64,000 nucleotides of DNA from assembly GCA_046331625.1 (NCBI GenBank), contig JAXLQL010000021.1, positions 1 to 64,000 of the forward strand, written 5' to 3'. Shown here in pieces: positions 44,790 through 53,671 of this stretch (positions are counted from its first letter, which is position 1; every line of letters begins with the position of its first letter). The DNA is from JAXLQL01 sp046331625. GTDB lineage: Bacteria > Acidobacteriota > Terriglobia > Bryobacterales > Bryobacteraceae. Both the position numbers and the translations under genes were made by a program. The notes under the pieces were generated by a model that made no database searches, was not told where the DNA came from, and saw only the letters and a list, made by a program, of their open reading frames with translations.

Positions 44790-45710
44790 CTATCCTCCGA
44801 TTCCGATGGAATGAAGCTTGGCTCGAACGGCAGCGGCATACGAGTTTTCTGGCGGCATATTGCCTGGGGACAAAAATGCGTACGCTACTTGCTCGACGGT
44901 CGTCGTCAATTCGCCTTCGAACTTCAGTTGCCGCGCCGCCCCTGCTGGGGCCTTGGGTTCGATATCATACCAGCGGAACGTCAGCGTGCCCTGGCTCGGG
45001 CGATACTTAGTCAAGGTCCCGCCGATCCTTCGTTCGATTCTGCGGTACACGGGCGTAGGACAGATGAAGTAGAGGCCCTTCGTGCACAATGATTCACGCC
45101 GAAGGACATGCCCTTTGTATATCAATTGGGGCAGGATTCGCTTGTTCACGTTCTCCCAATTGATCCCACCTTTGCTATAGCCTTCGAATCCGGCGCCGTT
45201 GAGATAGGCGTCTCGTTCTCCACGATAGTTCCCGGTCGTGTCAATCGATTGGACTTCGACCGCAACGAAGTCTTCCAACCCTCCCCGTGCGTTCACTAGG
45301 GCCAGAATCCAATCGACGAAGAACCCGCCTCGGCCGCTGACCGGGGGGAGTTTGATTTCGCCGCCCACGGAGGATCCGAACGCATACACGCGCGTAGCCG
45401 GTTCTGCCGGTGCCGGACTGTTGCCCAATCGGAATTCGAGATCGCTGCCGAAAACGGAGGCAGCGATGTCCCGGAGGATCAGGTAGCTGTTAGCGTACAT
45501 GCGCTTGGGGCAGCAAATGATGGATTCGGGCTTTGTCTGACGAACCGTACAGGCGCCGCTCAATTGACCATCGCTCAGCGTCTTCGCGCACTGCGTGCCG
45601 ACGAACGGGCAGAGCGAGGATTTCCTGGCGTTCGCTGCTTCGATGTGTGGATCATCCGGCCTGAAACCGAAGAACTCGACGATCTTGAGTGCCATAGCGG
45701 GATCTTTCAT
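44790..45710 (-). CDS. NotI-family type II restriction endonuclease
   Basis: This 306-residue protein resembles the NotI family. The N-terminal part has a Cys-rich site (CPFVGTQCAK, GACTV, IICCPKR), like the structural iron site of NotI. The PD-(D/E)xK-like core contains FFVDWILALV and VAVEVQSID, where Asp and the E-x-Q pair are the expected catalytic residues. Similarity to NotI does not prove the same recognition sequence. It is followed by vsr on the same strand and paired with the convergent methyltransferase. Confidence 0.85.
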   Translation of the reverse strand: MKDPAMALKIVEFFGFRPDDPHIEAANARKSSLCPFVGTQCAKTLSDGQLSGACTVRQTKPESIICCPKRMYANSYLILRDIAASVFGSDLEFRLGNSPAPAEPATRVYAFGSSVGGEIKLPPVSGRGGFFVDWILALVNARGGLEDFVAVEVQSIDTTGNYRGERDAYLNGAGFEGYSKGGINWENVNKRILPQLIYKGHVLRRESLCTKGLYFICPTPVYRRIERRIGGTLTKYRPSQGTLTFRWYDIEPKAPAGAARQLKFEGELTTTVEQVAYAFLSPGNMPPENSYAAAVRAKLHSIGIGG

Positions 45711-45751
45711 TATCGTCCAAGGCAGGTAGGATCCGCGAGCAATCCGGCGCT

Positions 45752-45911
45752 TGCGCCTCCGATTGGGCGAAGGCTGGGGAGTGGGGACGGTTCCCGGTGA
45801 TGCCTCTGGTCTTCGCGGCTTATCACACCTCGTATGGGCTGGGATTCTTGCGCGGCTTGCTCGATGCGTCGTTCGGGCGGGGACCGTCTCGGTCGGTGTC
45901 GGCGCTGAGAG
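45752..45911 (+). pseudogene. Third remnant of glycosyltransferase C terminus
   Basis: The frame containing PVMPLVFAAYHTSYGLG and FLRGLLDASFGRGPS matches the last 38 codons of the intact gene at 39141-40160. Upstream, a weaker match (ACASDWAKAGEWGRF against ACAASGKWAQL) suggests that this tail came from a diverged paralogue. It directly follows the restriction module and has no start or catalytic part. Confidence 0.75.
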
Positions 45912-45968
45912 CGATTTCCGTTTCGAACATTTTCAAGCGAAAATGTTCCTTTGAGCACCTCGCGCACC

Positions 45969-46430
45969 ATGCCCGGAGGCTGGGCCGATCCCGCCGCGCT
46001 CGCCAAGGGACCCAACGGCCGCAACCTCTGCCGCTGGTGCAATCTCGAAGTGCCCAGAGGCCGGCAGACGTTCTGCTCGGACTGGTGCGTGCACGAGTGG
46101 AAGCTGCGCACTGATCCGGGCTACTTGCGCGAGAAGGTGCTCGAGCGCGACCGTGGCGTGTGCGCCGGCTGCGGCGCCGATTGCCTGGCCGAGTTCCTCC
46201 GCTGGAAGCGCTCGCGCGGGACGCTGCGGCTGCGGATCCAGATCGAGTGGGGCATTCGGCCGGGGCATCGTAAGAGCTTCTGGGACGCCGACCATATCGT
46301 GCCAGTGGTGGAAGGCGGCGGCGAGTGCGATCTCGACAATATCAGGACGTTGTGTTTGCGGTGTCACCGGTCGGCGACGGCGGAGTTGCGGAAGAAGCGG
46401 TCTGGGGAGCAAGTCCGCCGCGGGGTATGA
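45969..46430 (+). CDS. HNH endonuclease domain protein
   Basis: The product is 153 residues from ATG 45969. Zinc-binding Cys pairs (LCRWCNLE, FCSDWC, GVCAGCGADC) lead to the HNH core ADHIVPVVEGGGECDLDNIRTLCLRCHRSAT. Such proteins are nucleases of mobile elements or housekeeping nicking enzymes. It lies just after the restriction module and may belong to it. The start is uncertain; a TTG at 45951 is in frame. Confidence 0.8.
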   Translation: MPGGWADPAALAKGPNGRNLCRWCNLEVPRGRQTFCSDWCVHEWKLRTDPGYLREKVLERDRGVCAGCGADCLAEFLRWKRSRGTLRLRIQIEWGIRPGHRKSFWDADHIVPVVEGGGECDLDNIRTLCLRCHRSATAELRKKRSGEQVRRGV

Positions 46431-46448
46431 TGGCATTTAGCAGTTTTC

Positions 46449-47229
46449 GTGCGATATCGTCTTTATCTCGATGAGTCGGGTGACCATTCGAGCAACCACG
46501 AAACCGACGTGAACAAACGTCACCTCGGCTTAGTTGGCGTGGTGTTCGAGTTCGAGAGGCATCCCGAATTTGGCCAGCGGTTGGAAGGCTTCAAAGCGGC
46601 TGCCATTCCAGGGTACGATCCCGATACATCCCCGATTCTGCGTAGGGAGGACATTGTCGGAAAGCGGCGGTCAAACACCTGACCTCTGCTGAGGAAATGC
46701 GAAGATTCTGTGACCCGTTGGTGGCGCTGGTCGCCAGCGAGCCTCTCCGAATTGTTTCGGTGGTGGTGGACGAGCATACCCATTCGAAGGCCTCGCACCG
46801 GAAGCTCACACATCCATACTGCTACGGCCTTCATGCCCTCCTGGAGCGCTACGTGAAGTTTCTCGTGGCCAGCGGGAATGCCGCTGGGGACGTTCTAACT
46901 GAATCCAGGGGTGGTCGCGAGGACATGTTGCTGAAACAAGAGTATGACCGCATCTACTCGCATGGAACCCCGTACGCTGGCGCAGCAACCTTCAAGAAGC
47001 CTCTGACCACCCGGGAACTCGAGATCAAAGGCAAGCACGCCAACGTTGCCGGTCTGCAGGTCGCCGACCTGTTCGCGTACCCGCGACGCGTGACACGCTC
47101 GTGACGTACCGGGGAGTATCGCCTGCGTGGCGCTACTTGGACGACAAGCTGCGAGAAGCGGCCCGTCACCTGTATCATCGAAACCGCGAGGGGCGTATTC
47201 GGGGCTGTGGGCAGGTTCTCCTGGCTTGA
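46449..47229 (+). pseudogene. Frameshifted DUF3800-like protein
   Basis: The N-terminal piece RYRLYLDESGDH matches the Y-x-D-E-S-G-D start of DUF3800 proteins. The frame breaks near 46665, where continuing in the next frame gives KAAVKHLTSAEEMRRFCDPL. A second break near 47085, after LQVADLFAYP, is repaired by a frame continuing RDTLVTYRGVSPAWRYLDDK to a stop at 47229. Two single-base shifts explain everything. It is a recent pseudogene unless sequencing errors are present. DUF3800 proteins are common next to mobile elements and defence genes. Confidence 0.75.
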
Positions 47230-47251
47230 GCAGGCCCTCAAAACGGCAAAA

Positions 47252-47274
47252 CCCGACTTCCTATTGAAGCCGGG
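47252..47274. terminator. Possible terminator hairpin
   Basis: CCCG-A-CTTC pairs with GAAG-C-CGGG across a 5-nt loop, with one mismatch. An A-run precedes and CCTT follows. It sits just after the decayed DUF3800 gene. Confidence 0.4.
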
Positions 47275-47403
47275 CCTTCCGCGCTACCCGTAACGGGCAT
47301 CCACCTCCGTGATTTCCAACGGATTATCCACAGGTTATCATCAACATGTTGCGGTTGTCAATAGGCGTATTCGCTTTTTGTTCGCCACGCCGCGGGCAAT
47401 TGA

Positions 47404-47720
47404 ATGTCCCCGCATCCCGATGCCCCGGAGGAGATCTATAGTGACGACCCGGCGGGCAACCGGACCACTTCCGAGCGCGCGGTCTACGAATACGATCTCG
47501 CGGACCGCTTGCTGAGTGGCGTTCCGTATCGCCACGACGCCAACGGCAATCTCGTGAGCCGGGGGGGCAGCCGCGGCTCCGGAGGTCAGATTCACCTATT
47601 ACGCTGAGGGATTGCTGGTTCAGGTGGAGACCGACAAGGGCAGCGTCTGTTACAGCTATGATGGGTTGGGGCGGCACTTCTTCAGCCGAAGAACCTTCGG
47701 AACAACTCCAGGGCCAGCAA
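47404..47720 (+). pseudogene. RHS/YD-repeat gene fragment
   Basis: Two frames together read DDPAGNRTTSERAVYEYDLADRLLSGVPYRHDANGNLVSRGG and then RFTYYAEGLLVQVETDKGSVCYSYDGLGR. This is the YD-repeat pattern of RHS proteins. The frame shifts near 47590 and there is no upstream or downstream remainder. A following short frame (MSVTAAAEASQKKLKELLEK) may be an unrelated fragment. It is a decayed remnant. Confidence 0.65.
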
Positions 47721-47893
47721 CTTTTGATGTCTGTCACGGCGGCGGCGGAGGCCTCGCAGAAGAAGCTGAAAGAATTGCTCGAAAAACAGGACAAGGGAAT
47801 CGCGTTGTCGCAAGACGATGCGGCTATCCTGGCTGCGTTACAGGAGACGCAAAGGCAGCTCCAAGCGAGCTGCAACCCAAGATGATCACTGCC

Positions 47894-49039
47894 TCACGGG
47901 CGGTAGAACGTCCCTGCCACATACCGCGTGGCCGACCGTTCATCGCCCGGCTTCTCATGATTGATCCAATACACCGTGAGCACCCGGCCATCCGGCAACT
48001 CCACCGAACTCGGATATCCAAGATCGCTCGTGCCGCCGTCCTCGCGCAGCACGATCGCATGGTCGACGTCCCAAGTCTTGCCGCCGTCGCGACTCAGCAC
48101 CACGCGCACGCCATACGGCTTCTGGCGATATCCATAAGTGCAGAGTAGCCGGCCATCCCGCAGTTCAATCACGTCGGCCGGATAACCCCACACCGCAGTC
48201 TTCACGGGCTTTGACCACGTGCGACCGTCATCGGAGGATTCGCTCTGCCACAGAAAGCCTTCCTTCGAATCGGGAAACAGCGGCGAGCGGCCCGACGTGA
48301 TGCGGATCATTGTGAGCAGCTTGCCACTCCGGAGCCGAACCAGGCTCGGCTCCTCGAAGTTACGGCGATGGTTCTCGTCTTCGGCGATCAGTGCGGGAGA
48401 ATGCCACGTGAGCCCGCCATCGTTCGAACGAATGGCCCAGCACCGCGACCAGTCGAGTCCGCTGCGCTTGGGCCCCTCGTCATAGACAGCCATGACCAAC
48501 GTTCCATCGGGAAGCTGCACGGGCGGAACGCGCGTGGAGAGCGGCGGCAGGCCTTTCACGGTGACCGGGCGACGTTCGGTCCAGGTGGCGCCATCGTCGC
48601 GCGACGACAGGCTCCACAGGCCTTCGAACGTGTAGGTGAATGCGCGCTTGGGATCCGGGAATCGATACGGCAGCGGGCTCACCGCCCAGCTATACATCGT
48701 CACCAGCAGCGAGCCGTCGCGAAGCTGGGTGAACGGAACGTCCTGGGTCTGCGAGAAGCGATGGGTTTCGTCGTCAAAAACAATTTTGCCCGACCATGTT
48801 TCGCCGCCGTCCTTCGACCGCACCAGCACTCCGCGCGCCGTGGGATCGACGTGGCCGCGCTGCGCCGAAGCCCGCACATGAGCCTCGCGAGCCGTGACGA
48901 CGAGTTCTCCGTTTCGAAGGCGCGTGAGCCAAGGCGTGATGTAGTACTGCGTGTCGTCGCGCAGCACCACGACATGGCGGAGGTCCGCCGCGAGCAGCGG
49001 AATAGCCAGAAGCACCAAACCCGGAGGCGCGAATTTCAT
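47894..49039 (-). CDS. Exo-alpha-sialidase-like BNR-repeat protein
   Basis: This 381-residue secreted protein has a signal peptide (FAPPGLVLLAIPLLAAD). It has five Asp-box repeats: SKDGGETWS, SRDDGATWT, SNDGGLTWH, SSDDGRTWS and SRDGGKTWD. This makes a six-bladed sialidase-type propeller. The family includes sialidases and other exo-glycosidases or sugar-binding proteins. The catalytic Arg triad could not be assigned with certainty. It shares the window with a nonulosonic acid pathway, so cleavage of such sugars is an attractive but unproven idea. Confidence 0.8.
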   Translation of the reverse strand: MKFAPPGLVLLAIPLLAADLRHVVVLRDDTQYYITPWLTRLRNGELVVTAREAHVRASAQRGHVDPTARGVLVRSKDGGETWSGKIVFDDETHRFSQTQDVPFTQLRDGSLLVTMYSWAVSPLPYRFPDPKRAFTYTFEGLWSLSSRDDGATWTERRPVTVKGLPPLSTRVPPVQLPDGTLVMAVYDEGPKRSGLDWSRCWAIRSNDGGLTWHSPALIAEDENHRRNFEEPSLVRLRSGKLLTMIRITSGRSPLFPDSKEGFLWQSESSDDGRTWSKPVKTAVWGYPADVIELRDGRLLCTYGYRQKPYGVRVVLSRDGGKTWDVDHAIVLREDGGTSDLGYPSSVELPDGRVLTVYWINHEKPGDERSATRYVAGTFYRP

Positions 49040-49066
49040 CTCTCCAGACTACTGGAGCCGGAGCGA

Positions 49067-49609
49067 CTAGTGAAGGGCCATGGAAGCGCGCCCGGTGAGA
49101 TCCGCCAACCGGCCGTCGTGAAACAGGATCGCGTCGGCAAGCGCGAACACTTTCGTGGCCAGCGGACGCCCTAGCACTTCCTCGCGCCGCAACGCGCGGC
49201 CCACCAGCTCGTTCTGGGCGAACTGGCGCCCTGGCGCGTCGATCAACGAGAGCTCCGGGCGGTTGTTGACGAAGCGGCAGGCGAGCGAGACAGCCTCGCG
49301 ATCAGCCGCGCTCGACGTTTCGCCCCAGCGCCCCACGATCATATCGAGATGCACGCCGTGCCGCGGCTGCCCGACGATCCAGTGCGCAAAATACGCTGCC
49401 AGCGTGCCTTCTTCCCAGTGAACGAAGCCCCATGCGGTGCGGCTGGTGTGGCCACAGCAGGCACAAGGGCCGTGATCGCTAGCATCGGCTGGTTCCACCA
49501 CGAGATTGCGAATGAGTTCCAAGAGCAGTTCATTGGTCAGCACGTCTTGCGCTTGCCCGCCTCCATCGACGGGGATGGAATCCGAAGCCCAATGGCTAAA
49601 GAGGTTCAC
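49067..49609 (-). CDS. Hypothetical protein with Cys cluster
   Basis: The 180-residue product is not recognised. A central CACCGHTSRTAWGFVHWEEG is followed by AAYFAHWIVGQPRHGVHLDMIVGRWGE, suggesting a small zinc knuckle with a beta sheet. The remainder is helical and ends DLTGRASMALH. No signal peptide. It follows the divergent promoter region of gltX and precedes the sialidase-like gene on the same strand with a 27-bp gap. Confidence 0.6.
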   Translation of the reverse strand: MNLFSHWASDSIPVDGGGQAQDVLTNELLLELIRNLVVEPADASDHGPCACCGHTSRTAWGFVHWEEGTLAAYFAHWIVGQPRHGVHLDMIVGRWGETSSAADREAVSLACRFVNNRPELSLIDAPGRQFAQNELVGRALRREEVLGRPLATKVFALADAILFHDGRLADLTGRASMALH

Positions 49610-49745
49610 CGGTAGATTGTGACATCATTTTGACAATTCATCCAGTCCTATAGGGTATGGGTAGGAGGTTCAACGTCCCAGTAGCGGGGGATGGCTGCAT
49701 CCAGAGTACGGATCGAAAGTAATGGCTGGCTACAATGGAGGATTC

Positions 49746-51167
49746 ATGCCGAGAGTGCGTTTTGCGCCCTCGCCCACCGGATACCTTCACATCGGCAGCG
49801 CGAGGACCTTCATCTTCAACTGGCTCTATGCCCGCCGCAACCAGGGCACAATGATCCTGCGGATCGACGACACCGATATCGAGCGCAACACCGAAGCATC
49901 GCTGCAATCGATCTATGACGGGCTGAACTGGCTCGAGCTCGGCTGGGACGAGCATTACCGGCAGTCGGAGCGTCTCGAGTTGCACCGTGCGGCAGCATGG
50001 CGAATCTTCGAGAAGGGGCTCGCGTATCGCGACTTCACAGCGGCGCAGCCAGCCGATGATGCGAGTGATGATCGCTCGAAGGGCGCGTGGCTTTTCAATC
50101 CGGGAATGCGGGAGCTCACGCCCGAGGAAAGCGATCGCCGCGCGAAGGCTGGCGAGCCATTCGTGCTGCGGTACCGAGTACCGCGCGGCTCGGGGCGCGT
50201 GATCCGGTTCCAGGACGCGGTCTACGGAGATCAAACAAAATCGGCCGATGATGTTGAAGACTTCGCGTTGCTCCGAAGCAGCGGAATGCCTACGTATCAC
50301 ATGGCTTCTTGCGCCGACGATGCTGACTTACGCATCACCGATATCATTCGCGGGCAAGATCATCTATCGAACACGTTCAAGCATGTGTTGATCTTCGAAG
50401 CGCTGGGAGCCGAGCCTCCGGTGCTCGCGCATCTGCCGCTGCTGATCGCGCCCGATGGTTCAAAGCTGTCCAAGCGCAAGCACGGTCCGGTGGTGAGCGT
50501 CACCACGTATCGCGATGCCGGTTTCCTGCCGCACGCCTACGTGAACTTCTTGTGCTTGCTCGGATGGTCGCCGAAAGACGACCGCGAGCAAATGACGCGG
50601 GAAGAGATTCTGGCGGTGTTTTCGCTGGCGGGTATCAATCGTTCGAACGCGGTAGTGAACTTCACTGAAGACAATCCGATCGACCCGAAGGCGCTGTGGT
50701 TGAACACGCAGCATCTGCGGAGCGCACCGCTCGACGATCTGCTGCCGCGTGTGCGTGCAACGCTGGTTGCGGCCGGGCTGACGCCGCCACCGGACGATCA
50801 GTTCCGTACGACGGTGGACGTGATCCGCAGCCGCTACGCGACGCTGCATGATTTCGGCACGAAAGGCCGGCCCTACTTCGTGGATGACTTCGAGCGCGAA
50901 CCCGAGTCACTCGCCAAGTTGAACGAGCCGCGTGCGCGCGAACTGCTGCGCGAACTCGCCGGGCGCATCGAGGGTGCGAGCGAGTTCACCGAACAGAGCG
51001 TGGAAGCCGCGCTTCGCGCGTTGGCCGAGGAGAAAGGCGTGAAAGCGGGCTTGCTGATCAACGGAGCGCGCGCGGCGCTGACCGGGCAAAAGACTGGACC
51101 GAGCGCGTTCGCGGTCTTCATGGCCGTGGGGCGCGAGCGGGCGATCGAGAGACTGCGGGGCGTTTGA
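49746..51167 (+). CDS. gltX: Glutamyl-tRNA synthetase
   Basis: This 473-residue class I synthetase has the HIGH-like motif FAPSPTGYLHIGSAR at the N terminus, ILRIDDTDIERN, and the KMSKS-like SKLSKRKHGP. The C-terminal anticodon-binding part is helical (LNEPRARELLRELAGRIEG). GGAGG lies 5 bp before the ATG at 49746. It charges tRNA-Glu and is a housekeeping gene. The carbamoyltransferase follows immediately. Confidence 0.96.
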   Translation: MPRVRFAPSPTGYLHIGSARTFIFNWLYARRNQGTMILRIDDTDIERNTEASLQSIYDGLNWLELGWDEHYRQSERLELHRAAAWRIFEKGLAYRDFTAAQPADDASDDRSKGAWLFNPGMRELTPEESDRRAKAGEPFVLRYRVPRGSGRVIRFQDAVYGDQTKSADDVEDFALLRSSGMPTYHMASCADDADLRITDIIRGQDHLSNTFKHVLIFEALGAEPPVLAHLPLLIAPDGSKLSKRKHGPVVSVTTYRDAGFLPHAYVNFLCLLGWSPKDDREQMTREEILAVFSLAGINRSNAVVNFTEDNPIDPKALWLNTQHLRSAPLDDLLPRVRATLVAAGLTPPPDDQFRTTVDVIRSRYATLHDFGTKGRPYFVDDFEREPESLAKLNEPRARELLRELAGRIEGASEFTEQSVEAALRALAEEKGVKAGLLINGARAALTGQKTGPSAFAVFMAVGRERAIERLRGV

Positions 51168-51169
51168 AC

Positions 51170-52732
51170 ATGATCATAGTTGGAATCGGGGGAGGCGCCG
51201 CGGCGCTGATCAAAGACGGTACGCTTGCCGCCGCGGTGGAGCAAGTGAAGGTGACGCGCACATCGAGCCGGGATCTTCCGCTCGACGCGCTGGACGCGTG
51301 TTTGCGGATCGCGAAGGTGGATGCCGCGGCGGTGAACGGCGCCGTGCTGGTGCGGCCGTTCCGCTCGCCGGCGGACGGCGGGGTCCATGTGCGACTACGC
51401 GGGTTGCTGCCCGGAGCGGAAGTGGCGGTGCTCGATCATCACACCGCGCACGCGGCGTCGGCCTACTACGCGTCGCCGTTCGAGAACGCTACCGTGCTCA
51501 CGCTCGATCGCCATGGCGACATGCGTTGCGGCGCACGCTGGCTCGCGAACGGCGCAGCCATCGAGCTCGACCGCGAGTTGTATCCACCCGACTCGCTCGG
51601 AGACTTGTACTCGCGGGTTACGGCGCTGCTCGGCTATCAGCCGAACGTCGATGAGCACAAAGTGCAGTGGCTTTCGGCTTCGGGCGATGATCGCTTCACC
51701 GCGGTGTTCCAGGAGATTCTGCACGGTAACGGCGACCCGTGGCCTCGCATTGACCTACGCTTCTTCGACACCAGCCGCCACAGCGCGGGTGGATTCGCGG
51801 CTCGGTTCTACAAGGCGCTCGGGCTGAGTGACGAAGCCGAGGTGCCGGCGCATCTGCGTCCGCATGTCGCCGCTGGATTGCAGCGCGCGATCGAAGCGAC
51901 GGTACTCGCGATGGCGGGCTCTGGGGAGAATCTGTGTCTCGCCGGCGGGCTCGGATTGAACGCGTTGCTCGTGGCTTCTCTGGAACAGTCGGGCAAATGG
52001 AAGAACGTGTTCGTGCAACCGGCGGCGGGGAACAGCGGCACGGCGATCGGCGCCGCATTGCACGGATGGCATCGCATCGCGCGGCGCAATGAACGGATCG
52101 GGCTCGGCAGCCTTTGCCTGGGACCCGCATTCTCAGCCGAGGAAAGCAAGCAAGTGCTCGAGAACTGCAAGCTGCGGTTCCGCTACATGCTGACAGCGGG
52201 CGAGTTGGTGGAGCGCGCCGTGGCGGAGCTTGACGACAACCGCATCATTGCGTGGATGCAGGGCGCGATGGAGTTCGGCTCGCGCGCGCTCGGCAACCGC
52301 TCGATTCTTGCTTCGCCGCGAAATCCCTATTCCACCGAGAACCTGAATAGCTATATCAAGCATCGGGAAGGGTTCCGCAAGTTCGCCGCGTCGGTTCCGG
52401 CGGAGCTGGCCGGGGAGTTCTTCGAGACGGGTCCGAACGCGCGGTTCCTGGCGACGGTGGGCCGCGTGAAGCCGGCGCATCGGAAAACGTTTGACTCGGC
52501 GGTGCTCGGTGATGGGCTCGTGCGCGTGCACACGGTGAGCAAGGAAGACAATCCGCTGTTCTGGGAGCTGCTCCATGCGGCGGGCAAGGCGACGGGGCTG
52601 CCGGTGCTTTACAACACCTCGTTCAATTTGTTCGGCGATCCGCTGGTGTGTTCGCCACGCGATGCGGTGCGGAGTTTCTACTCGTCGGGGATTGACGCGA
52701 TGTTCGTGGGGAACTTCTTCTTGGAGAAGTAA
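51170..52732 (+). CDS. Carbamoyltransferase, NodU/CmcH family
   Basis: This 520-residue protein has the NodU/CmcH architecture. An N-terminal Kae1-like domain has the metal-binding DHHTAHAASAYYAS and LTLDRHGDM; LAGGLGLNALLV follows. A C-terminal domain has GAMEFGSRALGNRSILA, KHREGFRKFAASVPAE and LYNTSFNLFGDPLVCSP. It transfers carbamoyl groups from carbamoyl phosphate to a sugar or other hydroxyl. The ATG at 51170 lies 2 bp after gltX; an in-frame TTG precedes it. It could decorate the polysaccharide. Confidence 0.9.
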   Translation: MIIVGIGGGAAALIKDGTLAAAVEQVKVTRTSSRDLPLDALDACLRIAKVDAAAVNGAVLVRPFRSPADGGVHVRLRGLLPGAEVAVLDHHTAHAASAYYASPFENATVLTLDRHGDMRCGARWLANGAAIELDRELYPPDSLGDLYSRVTALLGYQPNVDEHKVQWLSASGDDRFTAVFQEILHGNGDPWPRIDLRFFDTSRHSAGGFAARFYKALGLSDEAEVPAHLRPHVAAGLQRAIEATVLAMAGSGENLCLAGGLGLNALLVASLEQSGKWKNVFVQPAAGNSGTAIGAALHGWHRIARRNERIGLGSLCLGPAFSAEESKQVLENCKLRFRYMLTAGELVERAVAELDDNRIIAWMQGAMEFGSRALGNRSILASPRNPYSTENLNSYIKHREGFRKFAASVPAELAGEFFETGPNARFLATVGRVKPAHRKTFDSAVLGDGLVRVHTVSKEDNPLFWELLHAAGKATGLPVLYNTSFNLFGDPLVCSPRDAVRSFYSSGIDAMFVGNFFLEK

Positions 52733-52743
52733 GGCAGGGCAGA

Positions 52744-53580
52744 GTGGGGGACGGGGCGCGGGTCGGCAAGCCGTGGGCGGACGACGAACTCGACGCCATC
52801 ATTGCGGACTACTTCAGCATGCTCGCCGAGGAATTGGCCGGCCGCGCGTACGTCAAAGCGCACCATAGCGCCGCACTGATGCAGAAGATCGGCCGCACGC
52901 ATCGCTCGGTGGAGTTCAAGCACCAGAACATCTCGGCGGTGCTCGACGAACTGGGGATGCCGTGGATCGAAGGCTACATTCCGAAGCGCAACTACCAGGC
53001 CGCGATCTTTCCCGCGATTGATCGGTATCTGACCGCGCATCCCGAGGTGTTCGACTTCATCGCGCCCGCCGCCACGGCCGCTTCCGTCGACGAAACATTT
53101 GTCGAAGCGCCTGTTTTGGGCCAGCAGCCCGAAGAGCCAGAAGGCTTGCGAGCTCTTGTTCGCAAGTTCGATCCGATCGAGCGCGATCGCCGCAATCGAT
53201 CCCTCGGCAGGGCAGGAGAAGAGTTCGTGCTGGATCTCGAACGCCGCCGCCTTACCGATGGTGGGTTCGGCGACTTGGCAAGCCGGGTTCGATGGATCTC
53301 CGAGGAGGAAGGTGATGGCGCCGGCTACGACGTCCTTTCCTTCGATCTCGTGACTGGTTCTGAGCGGCAGATCGAGGTCAAGACTACGAATGGCTCGGCT
53401 CGCACACCCTTCTTTGTGACCCGTAACGAGTTCGCTATGTCGAAACGCTTCGCCGGCGAATGGCGGCTCTATCGGGTGCACCACTTCGCGCAGGGGCCTC
53501 GGGTGTTCACTCTCACCCCTCCGCTCGATAGCGCGGTTCACTTGACGCCTGAGGTGTGGCGGGCCGAGTTCGGGCGCTGA
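52744..53580 (+). CDS. DUF3883-domain protein
   Basis: The product is 278 residues from GTG 52744. Residues about 155-255 form a DUF3883-type, restriction-endonuclease-like domain: GRAGEEFVLDLERRRL, GDGAGYDVLSFDLVTGSERQIEVKTTNG and FFVTRNEFAMSKRF. The D and E-x-K pattern suggests nuclease ancestry. The N-terminal 100 residues (WADDELDAIIADYFSMLAEEL, RTHRSVEFKHQNISAVL) resemble a target- or protein-binding module seen with HNH or restriction-like proteins. It may be a stand-alone defence nuclease. Confidence 0.78.
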   Translation: MGDGARVGKPWADDELDAIIADYFSMLAEELAGRAYVKAHHSAALMQKIGRTHRSVEFKHQNISAVLDELGMPWIEGYIPKRNYQAAIFPAIDRYLTAHPEVFDFIAPAATAASVDETFVEAPVLGQQPEEPEGLRALVRKFDPIERDRRNRSLGRAGEEFVLDLERRRLTDGGFGDLASRVRWISEEEGDGAGYDVLSFDLVTGSERQIEVKTTNGSARTPFFVTRNEFAMSKRFAGEWRLYRVHHFAQGPRVFTLTPPLDSAVHLTPEVWRAEFGR

Positions 53581-53594
53581 GCTCCTAAGTACTC

Positions 53595-53661
53595 GCCGGC
53601 ACAACAGAGCTGGGGCGGCGCGTACTTCCACTGCCTCGAGGGCACCCCGCCCTGTGCCGGC
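53595..53661. terminator. Long inverted repeat between converging genes
   Basis: GCCGGCACA (53595-53603) is perfectly inverted as TGTGCCGGC (53653-53661). Inside it, GGGCGG pairs with CCGCCC next to the outer arm on the right. Lying between two converging stops, it may be a bidirectional terminator. It lacks T-tracts and could equally be a small mobile inverted repeat. Confidence 0.45.
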
Positions 53662-53671
53662 TAGCAGCCTC

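Noticed and set aside
39141..45911. Insertion sequence or transposon carrying the cargo modules
   Set aside because: No transposase, integrase, terminal inverted repeats or tRNA attachment site was found around either cargo. Only the glycosyltransferase tails repeat.
47658..47885. Small coiled-coil gene after the RHS fragment
   Set aside because: It overlaps the decayed RHS frame, lacks a ribosome site at its best start and has no recognisable family. Kept only as a possible fragment.
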